A stretch of 64,000 nucleotides of DNA from Capitulum mitella (taxonomy: Eukaryota; Arthropoda; Thecostraca; Pollicipedomorpha; Pollicipedidae): the NCBI GenBank assembly GCA_030062745.1, contig CP099850.1, positions 7,192,001-7,256,000 on the forward strand, given 5' to 3'. The notes under the pieces are model-generated. The model did no database searches and had not been told where the DNA came from. It saw only the letters and a list, made by a program, of their open reading frames with translations. How positions within the stretch are numbered: the stretch's first letter is position 1; the number at the start of each line of letters is the position of its first letter. Made by a program: the position numbers and the translations under genes. Shown in pieces: positions 45,328 through 56,004 of this stretch.

Positions 45328-45467
45328 TATACATATATATATATATATAGTATATAGGCTGTTATATACTAGTATACCTAGTATACTAGATATACTAGGG
45401 TATACTATATAATGACAGTATATACCTAGTATATACTAACAGTATATACTAGGTATATACTGTTATT
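45265..45467. repeat. TA-rich block with nested palindromes
   Basis: A (TA)n run is followed by repeated CTAGTATA/ACTAGGTATA words. The strongest palindrome is 45411-45467, with arms of 27 bp (one mismatch) around a 3-base AAC loop; its inner 23 bp per arm is exact. Confidence 0.9.
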
Positions 45468-45474
45468 GGGGTTG

Positions 45475-45755
45475 CTGTTGACAGCATACGTCTGGGTGTG
45501 TCAGTGTGCCACGAAATGGAAAAATTTGCGATCACGAAGAAAAAAGCAACTGCCATTGCTGAGTGGAGCCACCTCATGCACTTCGATGAATCTACTTTCC
45601 TCGATTCGTGTATTCGTACGACTGATGTTCTAATAGTTAATTCAAACGGAACAGGGAACTCAGCACGGGAGTGATTTTGAGCTTTACTGCGGTTCCGTAA
45701 CATCTTCAACATCACAGCGAAATTCCGCGATCACCATTCCATCCCCTGTTTGGGA
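45475..45755. other. non-coding, no recognisable gene
   Basis: Short stretch before a LINE fragment; no feature supported. Confidence 0.4.
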
Positions 45756-45759
45756 GCCA

Positions 45760-46390
45760 AAACCTCAGATTGCTCTTTGATCGTACTCACAGCTGGGATT
45801 CTCACATGTCTCTTGTTACCAAACGATGTTTCGGAATCTTGGCCGGTCCATCGCATCTGAAGAATTGCCTGCCCTCCGGCATAATCACGACTCTGGTGAA
45901 CGCCTTGGTTCTGTCGCATGTCTGATACTGCATCTCTGTCTACGGCAATAGTACCAACAGCAACCTGTCTCTGTTAAAAAAACAAAACATAAATATATAT
46001 TGAATTACGCAGCTAAAGTCATTTTCGGTCGCAAACAATCCAACCATGCACTGGTCCTGCTCCAGGAGCTCGGCTGGCTCTCTTCTGACGGTCTGGCGAG
46101 GCTCCATGTCCTCATGCTGTTACACAAGGTCCACTTACAGGGCGAACCCGAGGACCTTACCGGTCGGTTCCGTACAGTATCTGAGACGCATCAGAGGAGG
46201 AGCAGGCAGGACGGTGATCTATGAGTCCCGCGGTCCCGCACCTAGACGGGAAAATGCCGTTCTTGCACGAGATGTGCCGTCTTGTCTAACGTCCTGCCAT
46301 CTAGCTCCCATGGACTGCCCGTGCGGCCTTACAGGTCATTTGAAGCGCCATTTGGTGTGTGCCCGCCATCAGTAACAGGACCTGGCAGTG
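45760..46390 (+). mobile_element. CR1-like LINE 3' fragment, broken
   Basis: It encodes the end of a CR1-like ORF2: SWDSHMSLVTKRCFGIL, SGIITTLVNALVLSHV, NYAAKVIFGRK, LLQELGWLSSDGLARLHVL and LLHKV.LQGEPEDL, then a degraded NVLPSSSHGLPVRP block. Several stops and frame changes interrupt it. Only the part after the polymerase domain is present. The same family recurs immediately downstream as a polymerase-containing fragment. Confidence 0.8.
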
Positions 46391-46729
46391 TCTTCTGGTC
46401 ATATACCGTTTTATGCGTGAGTTTTATTTGGCGTCACCGCCCTCTGACCCCAGCGTTGTTTTATCACCTCGACAATGGGCTGTAATAGCCACAGGTGCTT
46501 TGAGGATTGCCCAAATATATGCCTGTCAGTCTCTGTGTACGTTGCTCATCGTCTTTTTCTTCAGTGTCAGCACGAAGCATTCTCAAATGGTCTTTTTCCC
46601 GAAGTGTCCCGATGGTCTACGCGTTCATGTGCTCAAAGCCTATTTCCCTTCTACCGATGACGTCATACTTGTCGCCAACTCCTGCCTGATCCAGTGCGAC
46701 TTTCCCGATTCATAGAAACATTCCACTAT

Positions 46730-48000
46730 CCATCCTATTTCCCAAACCGGCCACCCATCTGGTCCATCCCATTATCAGCCTATATCCATTACAACAGTCT
46801 TCGCCAAAGTGGTAGAACGACTGGAACAGCGGCAGATCTACCACTACATTTCCTGCAATCATCTTCTCTCTCCGTCCCAGTACGGTTTCCGTCCACACCA
46901 CTCGAAAAAGACCGCGCCGGTGACTGTCGCCGACCACATCCTGACAATCTCTTTCATGCTCGACTGACTTGAGCAAATGTTTTGACTTACCCACTATGAC
47001 GTCATTTTACGCAAAGTGCGTCTTTAAAGCGTACCTCCGCGGTCACACGCAAAATGTAGCGCCAAGAGACCACTCGAAACGAGCCCAGATGTCGCGGCCG
47101 CTTGCAAACAACATGGTCGTCTTTCAGGTCTTTGTTGTCGTCTTTGCTAATGGCATGCTCCTGTTCTCTGTGGGGGCCGACATTGTGCAAGATGCCGACG
47201 ACACGTAGGTGATAGTCTCTGGCATGAAGAATGAACTCCTAAGGCTCGTAGCCCGCATGGAGCTCGCATTCGCTTGCGTGGACACCTGGTTTCGCGGGAA
47301 CGCCCTCAAAGTTAAGGCAGCAAAAACTCACCTGATCGCCTTTTTAGTGACTGCCAAAAGTTGCGCAATGTACCAAAAATCGAAGCCGTTTTCCGTGACG
47401 CTACCCTCGGAACTTGCAATCAGGGGAGTAAGTCAGGCCTTGTCTGATAAAACCTTGTAAGATTTCCACGTGTCCCTTGTGAGTCGCCGTTACATGGGCA
47501 CGCTTGTCATCCTCTCGTACGTGCGACACCACGTGCCTGAATGCGTCCTCACCACTCTTATTACCGCTCTCGTTGACTCGCAGGTCAGATGCTGCTTGTC
47601 GGGACGTAGAAACAGATCAACCAAGGATACGAAGCAAAAACAGAAATTCCATAGTTCTGGAGCTAGGGATTTATTCGGACAACGCAAATTCGATCATATT
47701 TCTGACCTGCGAGACGGGCTGGACTGGCTACAATCGCAACAACCAGTGGACATGTGCACGTTGAGCTTGACGCACAAAATGTTCAGGCAGCCTTCATCAC
47801 TGCCTGCCATCGTGCCAGTGAACAGTACAGCGCGTGAGCGAAGCAAAAGGTAAGATGGGCTGCTGCGAGTCCCCAGCTCAAGAGCTGCAGCTGGTAAGAG
47901 ACGCTCCGGTTTGAGAGCACCGTCCCTCTTCAACCTGTTTCCTCCAGGCATGCGGTATTTCTTGCCAGACGTTCAGACCACTCCCACCCCCAACGTCCAT
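46730..48000 (+). mobile_element. CR1-like LINE fragment with reverse transcriptase, broken
   Basis: The order of motifs is that of a CR1-like reverse transcriptase: PISITTVFAKVVERLEQRQ, LLSPSQYGFRPHHSK, a decayed palm A (LSKCFD), DADDT (motif C) and GNALKVKAAKTHL (motif D). These are followed by VSLVSRRYMGTLVILS, ECVLTTLITALVDSQVRC and the terminal RAPSLFNLFPPGM block near 47,910. Frames change at least four times. It is a separate insertion from 45,760-46,390, because the 3' part of that copy lies upstream of this 5' part. Confidence 0.8.
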
Positions 48001-48004
48001 TCAA

Positions 48005-48990
48005 CCCCTGCGTCGAAATACAGAAAAACGGCAGCTGGGTGGCGAATGTGAGATTGGCCGCTTTTCACTGGGTGTTCTAATGCTCACTGGTCATGGGCTA
48101 GCCAGGCGGCGAAATCCCCAGAGAAGCGGACGCGAGCTAGAGCACCAGTAAGGGCAGAGCGCGAACAGTGCTCTGTTCAGATCTGCTCAAATCTTACGTT
48201 TAGGGTTTGTCCGTCCAGATAAGGGTCATATCGCAGGATGTGCTTAAGGGCAGACTGCAGGACTTGCAGCGCATGGTATAACATTTTCTACAGTAATCTA
48301 GAAATGAATATAGTATTTTGGAAAACGACCCCATACGCCTTGATTATGGATGATTGTTTTCAAATAGTTTCAGTATCAACGCGTACCTTTCCCAAACCGT
48401 GATTTCCCTCGTACTGACTAAATGGAGACTGACTGACTGATTAACTAGACTGACTAGACTAGACATACGTGCTAGACAGAATGTTAAACGTCCCAGCCTG
48501 TGTACCGGCAGGACTAATGAGCACCGCTCCGCTTCCCGTTTCATACAATATCAACAGCAATGTTCGCACTCATCTGCTCAGGGCCAACGTACGGATAAAG
48601 GCCAACAATATTCACCTACCCAGACCCATCAGACGGAGACAAACCACCGTCGAGACTGAAGCAAGCAGTCTTGTGTCGCGGGATCCATCCTTGGTTCATC
48701 CCTGGCTCACTTTGCCTTGGTCCACCGATGCCACTGTAAAGAGGCCTACCATCTGTTCCTGCTAATCGGACCCAGTCAGGACGTGTTTGAACGTTTTTGC
48801 GCGGAGACCAGGTCGGTAATCGCCACTGGCACTGGTCGCGTGCCGCCGTAAAAGCCGCGCCATTTTTTGCTGTTCCTGGACAGCAGCTGTCGGAATGTGC
48901 AAGGTGAACTGAGACGCCGAGGTGGGCGGTTACAAGTACGGATGGGGCATTACCATAGCGTAATTGGACCCGTTCTTGATTGACAAGGTG
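48005..48990. other. non-coding, no recognisable gene
   Basis: No supported gene. A 142-codon minus frame (48,616-49,044) is unrecognised and runs into the GC-rich island. Confidence 0.45.
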
Positions 48991-48999
48991 CTGTTTGCT

Positions 49000-49740
49000 C
49001 TTCCTGGGCGCCGACGGGCCGCTCATGGCCTCCCCCGCCCGCAAGTGGAGCCAATTAGAGCGGCAGAATTACCTGTCGTCCGGGCCCGGTATTGCCGAGG
49101 GCGCGCGGCCGGCCGCGGGCTCCGCCGAATAGGCGGGAATCGTTCGCGGACGCATCCGGTCGCCGCCCAGACGTCCGAACGCGACGGCGGGCCGCCCGAC
49201 GCGGTCGAACAGGACCGAGACCGGACGGCGCGCACCTGGGCCCGGCGCCACAATGCGCGCCACAAAGCGCCGCTTCCGCCGCCGCATATGCAGACATGCA
49301 AATGTCGACGTGAGAACGCCGTCGCCGGGCCCTACCTGGCGCGGCTCGCGCCAAAACCGGTCGGTCGGCTCGCGCCACATGCAAATGGGCCGCGGCGCCC
49401 GGCGCAGCCCGTAATGATCGTCCAGTATGCATGGAAGGGTTAGCCAAATGTTTCTTTGAAATTTGATGGTTCTGGGAGTATGCAAATGCGTCGACCTAAT
49501 CTCCTTTATGGCGGCTGGTGGCGGGAAAGTTTTTCGTTCGCGCGGCTGGTTTGCATACGCGACGGCGGACACTTTACATAAAGTGGCGGCGTCGGTACGA
49601 TCGCCCCCCCCCCCCCCTGACCCCCTTGCGGCCGCGCCCAGCGCTGGGGAGACGTCTGCCGCCCTGAGGAGATGCGGCGGTCGCTCGGCCGCGCGGGAGA
49701 CGGCGGCGCCGTCTGGGGGTAGAGATCCACGGTTCGTGTA
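49000..49740. promoter_or_regulatory. CpG-rich island with clustered POU octamers
   Basis: Very GC- and CpG-dense sequence. It contains three exact ATGCAAAT octamers (49296-49303, 49379-49386, 49480-49487) within 192 bp, and a fourth close match on the minus strand (TTTGCAT at 49550-49556). The octamer is the classic POU-domain (Oct/Brn) site. Open frames of up to 167 codons on both strands come from low stop-codon frequency in GC-rich DNA. A C-run of 14 lies near 49,604-49,617. The island could be an enhancer or promoter; no gene is identified beside it. Confidence 0.5.
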
Positions 49741-49744
49741 GACG

Positions 49745-51325
49745 GCCCGGACGACGCTGCCATTTTAGGGTGGGTAGGCATGTGGCAATGACAACAGATG
49801 CCGCGTCATTATGACTGTTTGGTGATTAAAGCAAAATTAGGTAGCCCTTCATTTCAGGGAATTTTTAGCGCTGGCTGCTATGTGCTGCTGCGAAAGTGTG
49901 ATGGAGAACTTGTAAATACGTCAAAAAGCGTTAGCAATCGATTCTGCCGAAATAAACCCGTTATTGCTTTGTCCAAAGAGGTTTGTCACGAGAAACGGTC
50001 GCTGACTGACGACAGAACGACTGCCACATGGCTCAAAGGTACAAGGATATCTTTTTTACTGTAACTGAATGTGTTCAGGAATTCCCTTTGAAGTAACCCA
50101 TTTCAAAATGATGCCGCCGAATCATCTGTTTTTCATCACTGTGAGCATGTCTGGGATTATGACTGAGTCTGAAGTGCATGTCTATATATATCTTTTCTAC
50201 CACTAAGTTGCACAAAGAATGTCCAGTTTGCTCATTGTGGAAATATTGATTCTTAGTCCTTCCAAATGGCTGTTGATAGATAAGCACTGACTGCTACTTT
50301 GACAAGATGCGAGACTTCGCCCTAGTGATAACGCCGTAACACCAATCGTAATACATTTCTCCATCATGCTGGTTAAGGAAATGGTGAATTCATTTCAAAC
50401 CAAGGGAAGGTATTTGAACCAAAGTTATATGAAAACTGCCTTCGCCAACAGCAGCTGGTTAAATGTCAATGTACAGGTGATGCCTTTTTGCTCGCAAGCA
50501 TTGTGACTTTCTCAGTCTTTCATTGTTCATCAGATCGGCTCTGCCGTTCATGACGAGTTTGTTTTGTCGATATTTCGGCTAGTACAGTATATCCCGCCTT
50601 CTTCAGCATATTGCATATCGCTCCGTCAAACATCACCAAAACTCACTACATCTGGAAAATGCTTTTGCACTTAAAACAAAATAAAGCTGTCGTTGGTGAA
50701 CAACGTAGCAAATACTTGCTGTAATATTAAGCAAGTCGATAAAGAAGATTTGAGTTATATCCCTCTACCGGTTTCAGTGAGGACATTTTATCTCTTGTTG
50801 CTCCATATGTTTACGTCTATCCATAAACAATACACTTAAGTTAATTTGGCCCATAAGTAGAGAAAACAAAACGCATTAATGCCGGACATGCTATTTCCCA
50901 TGACTGATGTGAACCCGTAATTAAGAACAGCAATGCTTGCTCGTTTTCGACATGTCTATAAGTAGTACGGAGAAGTGTTTCCAATACTTCTCCGTAATTA
51001 CTATTTTATGGCCCCGTGACAGCTTGAAGGCTACACGTCAGTACCAAGCTCGCTGATACGCCAATTCCCCAATTGCTTTATTTCAGTATTTGAAAGCAGT
51101 TCACCCCTTTTAGTGCCTGTACTTCTGATGGCGTAAGCAGATTGTTTGAATTGCTTGACTGCGTTGGTAAGACTACTCTGGTCCTAAGATGTGGTAATAA
51201 GTCAGTTATATACCTAGTTCCAAAAATAGCGTCCTATACTCGCTGTAAGACTGAAGAGCAATTGGACACAAGCACATTAATCCTTTCGCCTGATCGTTTC
51301 CATGGTACTCATAAGTAATTTCGTC
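49745..51325. other. non-coding, with a short hairpin
   Basis: No gene is supported. At 50966-50996 an 11-bp inverted repeat (TACGGAGAAGT / ACTTCTCCGTA) encloses a 9-base loop. Confidence 0.45.
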
Positions 51326-51329
51326 TGCG

Positions 51330-51720
51330 GCTCCCTTGCGAATCACGCACGCAATCAATTCCGTCCGCCGCGTTCGGTCGTCAAACGGAAAACCGGCTGT
51401 AGCGCACGCCTAAAACGCCGACAGCGGACCGCCTGCCGATAATTCACTGTCGGAAATAATCTCGTTTCGCTCGGGCCCGCAGCATGCACCATTTAACACG
51501 GGCGCCGTTGCTCGCGGAGCAATAACTCGCTCGCCACGCGGCGTCGATCATAGCAGGCTAGCCTGCTCCCCGACCCCCGGCGTGGCGGCGCGCCGCTATT
51601 GGCTGCTCAGCGTGACGCCGACCAATAGCGCGGCGCCTCGGGAAGTCGCCATGGCGACGGGAACTTTTCCATGGGAGATGTGGCGACGGGAAAATTCATA
51701 GCCGGTCGGTAAAACCCCAG
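51330..51720. promoter_or_regulatory. CpG-rich island with CCAAT boxes and an X-box-like palindrome
   Basis: The core holds two CCAAT boxes in opposite orientation (ATTGG 51598-51602 and CCAAT 51622-51626), set in a near-palindrome of GCGCGCCGCTATTGG / CCAATAGCGCGGC. Eighteen bases after the second lies GTCGCCATGGCGAC (51645-51658), a perfect 14-bp palindrome one base from the RFX X-box consensus. X-box/CCAAT pairs are found in RFX/NF-Y controlled promoters. No transcript is identified. Confidence 0.45.
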
Positions 51721-51724
51721 GACA

Positions 51725-52190
51725 CCGCCGAAATGACGGCGACTGAAATGACTTTCCAAGGAATCTCAGGCCCGGTATTAGTGGCAAAGGGAGTTGCTGG
51801 GATTTAAACTTTCAAACTTCTCTCAGTCGAAGTGAAGCTAGCCTTTTCGCAACAATCGGCAATCGTGGGTGAAATGAACTGGAGTGGGACAGCTTAATGG
51901 CTTAGTCATTTATATGTCTTTGCCGGGGAGTTCACCCATTTTTCTCTACGTGCCTAATGAAAAAAGCAGCATCAAATTCAGCAACAACTGCCAGAAGAGT
52001 TGGACTTGACGAAAATAAAATGAGGTAAAGTGCACTGTTCCTGATAAGCAAATTTCTGCATTAAGTGACTGGCTTGTTTTCAATTCAGGTCCGTAAAAAG
52101 GCTACGATTGAGCCAAAAAGCACTGCTATGCCCGTATATGCGCCATACAAGTAAACATTAGGATCTGAGAAAGCGTAGGTGCAGTTAATA
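51725..52190. other. non-coding, no recognisable gene
   Basis: No supported feature. Confidence 0.4.
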
Positions 52191-52193
52191 AAG

Positions 52194-52484
52194 GAGCAAT
52201 GACGTATTTAGTACCTCAGTTGAAACAATTTTCTGCATGGGAGTTTCTCAGAATAAAATGAATGAACGTCTACCGATGATGTCGTCTCGTCACAAATCTG
52301 CCCAGTTTGCGTTACCCTCCGAAACTCGTTTTCTCTCCAGGAGCAATGACGTATTTAGTACCTCAGTTGAAACAATTTTCTGCATGGCAGTTTCTCAGAA
52401 TAAAGTGAACGTCTACCGGCGATGTCGTCTCGTCACAAATCTGCCCAGTTTGCGTTAACCTCCGAAACTCGTTTTCTCTCCAGG
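52194..52484. repeat. recent tandem duplication, two units of about 145 bp
   Basis: Unit one (52194-52340) and unit two (52341-52484) each start GAGCAATGACGTATTTAG and end GTTTTCTCTCCAGG, with roughly 95 percent identity. Each unit ends in a pyrimidine tract plus CAG, resembling a 3' splice site, but no exon is evident. Confidence 0.93.
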
Positions 52485-52489
52485 AAGGA

Positions 52490-54980
52490 AAACTGTTGTG
52501 AACAGTCGTCGATGAAAGGCATTTTTCTCCGGGTCGTCCCATGTATTGATATTGATGATGCTGCAAATATTGATCATACTGCGATATCATGTTAACCTGA
52601 TCCTGCTACATAATGCGTGTAAAGCGATTGCAATATCACTGATCTAATCTGTCGCCCTCAAAATAGAACAATAATTGAATGTTTTATTGAAACTAAATAT
52701 TGGGTCTAGCGTGAACCACAGGTCCAGGGCCGCCTTTTTAATTTCTTAGGATCAGAATTATTCCGGGGCAATTTTTTCCTTGCAACAACATATGGGTAAT
52801 GCTTAAATTTTCCAACGCCGGTATAACTACCTCCCTCGTTGCTCTAAGGGCCGCTACATCCATGATCTCATTACAACAGTGACAGCAGAGTAGCTTTTCA
52901 ACATTTGTCGGATGCCGCGACTTTCCATTTTGCGCAAGCTAAGGGAGACGGTTGTTACCCTGAGCCTGTTTCTCAAACAAGGAAGGACAATGAAATAACT
53001 TGGTTTGTAACATACTTCGTTCTTATTCGACCGATAACTATGCTGACCCTTTTTTGGGATAGCTATGTCGGCCCAAACTTTAGGTAATACATTTGCCTCT
53101 TAGATCTCGGAGAAGAAAACGATCGTTTAACGTCAGCCGCGCCTTTAGTTTCATCGTGATGGTTTTAATTTTTTCGTCCTTTGTAATGGACTGTATGGTT
53201 TTGTAGAGTGAGTAAAGTTAATTTTCATAAATTGAATCAGCAGTAAAATCCCTTGCTTGTCAGTCAGAGGAATTTTTGGAACTGTTCAGAATTAGTCGCA
53301 TCATTGCACCTTGGAAACGTCACTGACCTTTGAAAAAGGCCGGCTGGTCTCAACACTTTGCTCCGATAATCTTGCTTTGGAGACTTTATCCCAACTTAGG
53401 CTGTCAAAGAATGAGGCAGAATGCACCTCGCGTCCTAGAAGGGCATCATTTTCAAATATTATATCACTGCATTACATTGTATACCGGCGACTGAAAAAAT
53501 GCTGAGCCCAGTCTTGGTCTGGAAAGATTGAGAAACATGGCATTGCCAGGTTTTGCATGCATTTATTCAGCGCCATCTTGAAGCCTGGGCGTTTCTTTGC
53601 GGCTAGCGATGGATGCCAGTGCTTGTTGTTCAGTGCTAGCAGTTAGCAGTCCGTGGCAACATGGGCATTGAACAATGAGTATGCGTCAATCCTGTGTATT
53701 TGCAATGTTCTGGGAGTGTTTGCACTGATCCACCGGTTTCAACGCAAATCTCATCTGAGCAATATCCGCTTTGTCAATCTTCTTCCATTGCCCAGGGGCG
53801 TATTCAGCGGCTCCGTTTGGGGAGAAGCAAATCAGAGTTTCCTGAGTCTGGATGATAGGTCAACGGAGTCGTTGACCTGGGGAGGGAGACACTGTCCCCC
53901 TCCTGGGGAGTGGAAGACGCTGTCCGTGGGTTCGGAGTGTGTACTTGCGGCTGCATATGGATGGTAGGTCATCGACCGGAGGGAGGGGGGACGATGGCCA
54001 TAGGTTGACTTCAGAGTTCCAGCAACTTTAAACTCTGGTTGAGCAGAAATACCCATGTCTTTGGGGGGAGACAATTGACCGTTTGCCCTTCTAAGCGCGG
54101 CTGGGGGACCATGGCCGAGATGGCCCCCTTGGATCCGCCAGTGCCATCACCACACGGTAATATTGGCGCGCACCTGTGTTTATTACCTTATGGAGATACG
54201 TAAGGCTTTGACAATTATGGTTTTAATGTCTGCGTTTCCGCTGGCAAGCAAAATGTTATTAAATTAACCCTGCTGCAGCTGTTCTTTACATTCGCACTAC
54301 AACTGGTAAATAAACCTAACGTTTTCTTTGCAAAGCGACTGGACGATACGTCCAGAAAAAAGAATGATTTACGACCCGCAAATGATGTTTTAGTCAGGCG
54401 GCATAGAAGTTGTTCGTTCAAGCAAAACATTAAGAACTGGAAATGTTTGATAAACGATATAGTTCCGCAGATCATGCTCGAGAGAAAAATGGCGCTGAAT
54501 CCGTAGCATTCGTTACCTAATAGTGTAACCACGTCACGTCTTGCTGACAGGAGACAGTGGGAACCTTAGAAGGGGGTGGATCGAAGGAGGGTAAACGGAA
54601 TGTCGAAGTCAGCCAGCGTTTCCAAGAGAACCCTCTTCTGGACGGCCTGTCGTCGGCGATCGCATCGTTATTGTGAGGGCTCCTTTGTGATTCAAATTTC
54701 ATCAAGAGCCTGACAGCAGGCTGAGAGCTGATTTAGATATATATATCTGCTATCAACATTGCAGCTAAGTAGCGGGCAGAATGTTGTGCCTCTATAGGGC
54801 ATAGAAATAGAAATGAAACATGATCGCGCTGAGTCACGCCTATTCCATGGTTCCTGCACCGATTAGGCAGTCGTACCTAAAAGTGCTGAGGCGTCTTGGA
54901 CAGCCTTACTACACTGTCTTGTGGCATACAACTGGTGAGCAGCATTTAACCGGTTTCTTCTTAAAGCCGATGGTCCGGAA
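52490..54980. other. non-coding, no recognisable gene
   Basis: Short frames only; the longest (54,215-54,532 minus, 105 codons) is unrecognised. No repeat was seen beyond small local palindromes. Confidence 0.45.
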
Positions 54981-54984
54981 CAGA

Positions 54985-55240
54985 CCGATCGCGGAGTGAC
55001 GAGCTGCGACAGACCACGGTCTCCCACGTGTCGGAGAGTCTCCCTGATGAGATGCGACAATCTCCCTGTTGAGTCTCTGATGTCTTCCGATCGTCAGGAG
55101 AGTCTCCGTCACGAGCTGCGAAGGATCGCGGCCTCATCCGACCCGGAGAGTTTCCGTGGTAACCTGCGACAGGTCGACCCAGAGAGTCCCCGTGATGAGA
55201 CTAGATACATCACGGTCTTCTCCATCCGGAGAGTCTCCTG
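54985..55240. repeat. degenerate minisatellite, about 55-60-bp period
   Basis: Four to five loosely matching units carry GAGAGT(C/T)TCC(C/G)TG.TGAGATGCGACA-like sequence. Units are strongly diverged, and the open frame through them is not taken as coding. Confidence 0.65.
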
Positions 55241-55244
55241 CATT

Positions 55245-55635
55245 TTCCTTGGCCGACTGCGAGTCTGTCGTTGATTCAGCAGTCGATGTAAGGACTTCTC
55301 ACACGACTCCGCTATCTCCAGTGTTAACAGTAATTTTTTGCCCGTATATAGTGGTTACTAGCAACTTTTACCACGTGTACAGTCTTCGCACCGCTGTTCT
55401 TTTTCTCCACCTCGCTCCCGTTGTTTCATTCTCTAAGTTGTCCCGAGAGTCCCGCGAGTTTCTGTGTCCCGTTGTGTAACAGTCTCGTCTATCACACACA
55501 CCTTTTCGATGTTGGAGCATCGTGTTATCCCCGTCCTTCTCCCTGACCTGTTTTTCCTGTTCTCTCTAGCCGAGTCTTGCTCCGTGTTCCCTTCCGGCAT
55601 GAGTGCATAGGACCCAGCAACATCCGCAGGGATGG
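55245..55635. other. non-coding, no recognisable gene
   Basis: Pyrimidine-leaning sequence with no supported gene. Confidence 0.4.
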
Positions 55636-55654
55636 CCGTTCTCTCAGCCCGTTC

Positions 55655-55785
55655 TACTCTTTCCCTTTATCCCCGTGCTCTCTCCTTCCGTCGCTCTCCC
55701 TCTGCCCCTCCCCCCCCTCTCCCCCTCTGCTTTCTTCCGCTGCCTCTCCCTGTCTGTTTTCCTCTCGCCCTCTCCTCCCCGGGGC
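55655..55785. repeat. polypyrimidine tract
   Basis: About 130 bp of almost pure C/T with few purines, leading into a GC-rich block (55,790-56,000). Such tracts can form triplex (H-DNA) structures and produce long spurious open frames. Confidence 0.85.
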
Positions 55786-55789
55786 CGAG

Positions 55790-56000
55790 AGCGTCATTAA
55801 CTCTGCAATCTGCGCCGGAACCGGGCCCCCTCCCCCCGCCGGCGGGAAATCGGCAGCACGCGGCACCTCCGCCACTGCAATCTCGGCCCGGCCGGTGTCG
55901 AAATGGCGCCGGTCTCGACGATCGACGCGGCGACTCGCCGGCGGCACCGACGGCCGGCAGGGACGCTGCCGAGAGCAGGGCGAGATCTGGAAACCAGCAG
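55790..56000. other. GC-rich, CpG-dense block
   Basis: A short island after the polypyrimidine tract, with CCGGCGGG and CGGCGCC words. No motif cluster or coding signal was recognised. Confidence 0.5.
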
Positions 56001-56004
56001 ACCA

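Noticed and set aside
49023-49572. Overlapping long open frames (up to 167 codons) on both strands of the 49-kb island
   Set aside because: GC-rich DNA has few stop codons; the frames overlap each other, are Arg/Pro/Ala-rich and resemble no protein.
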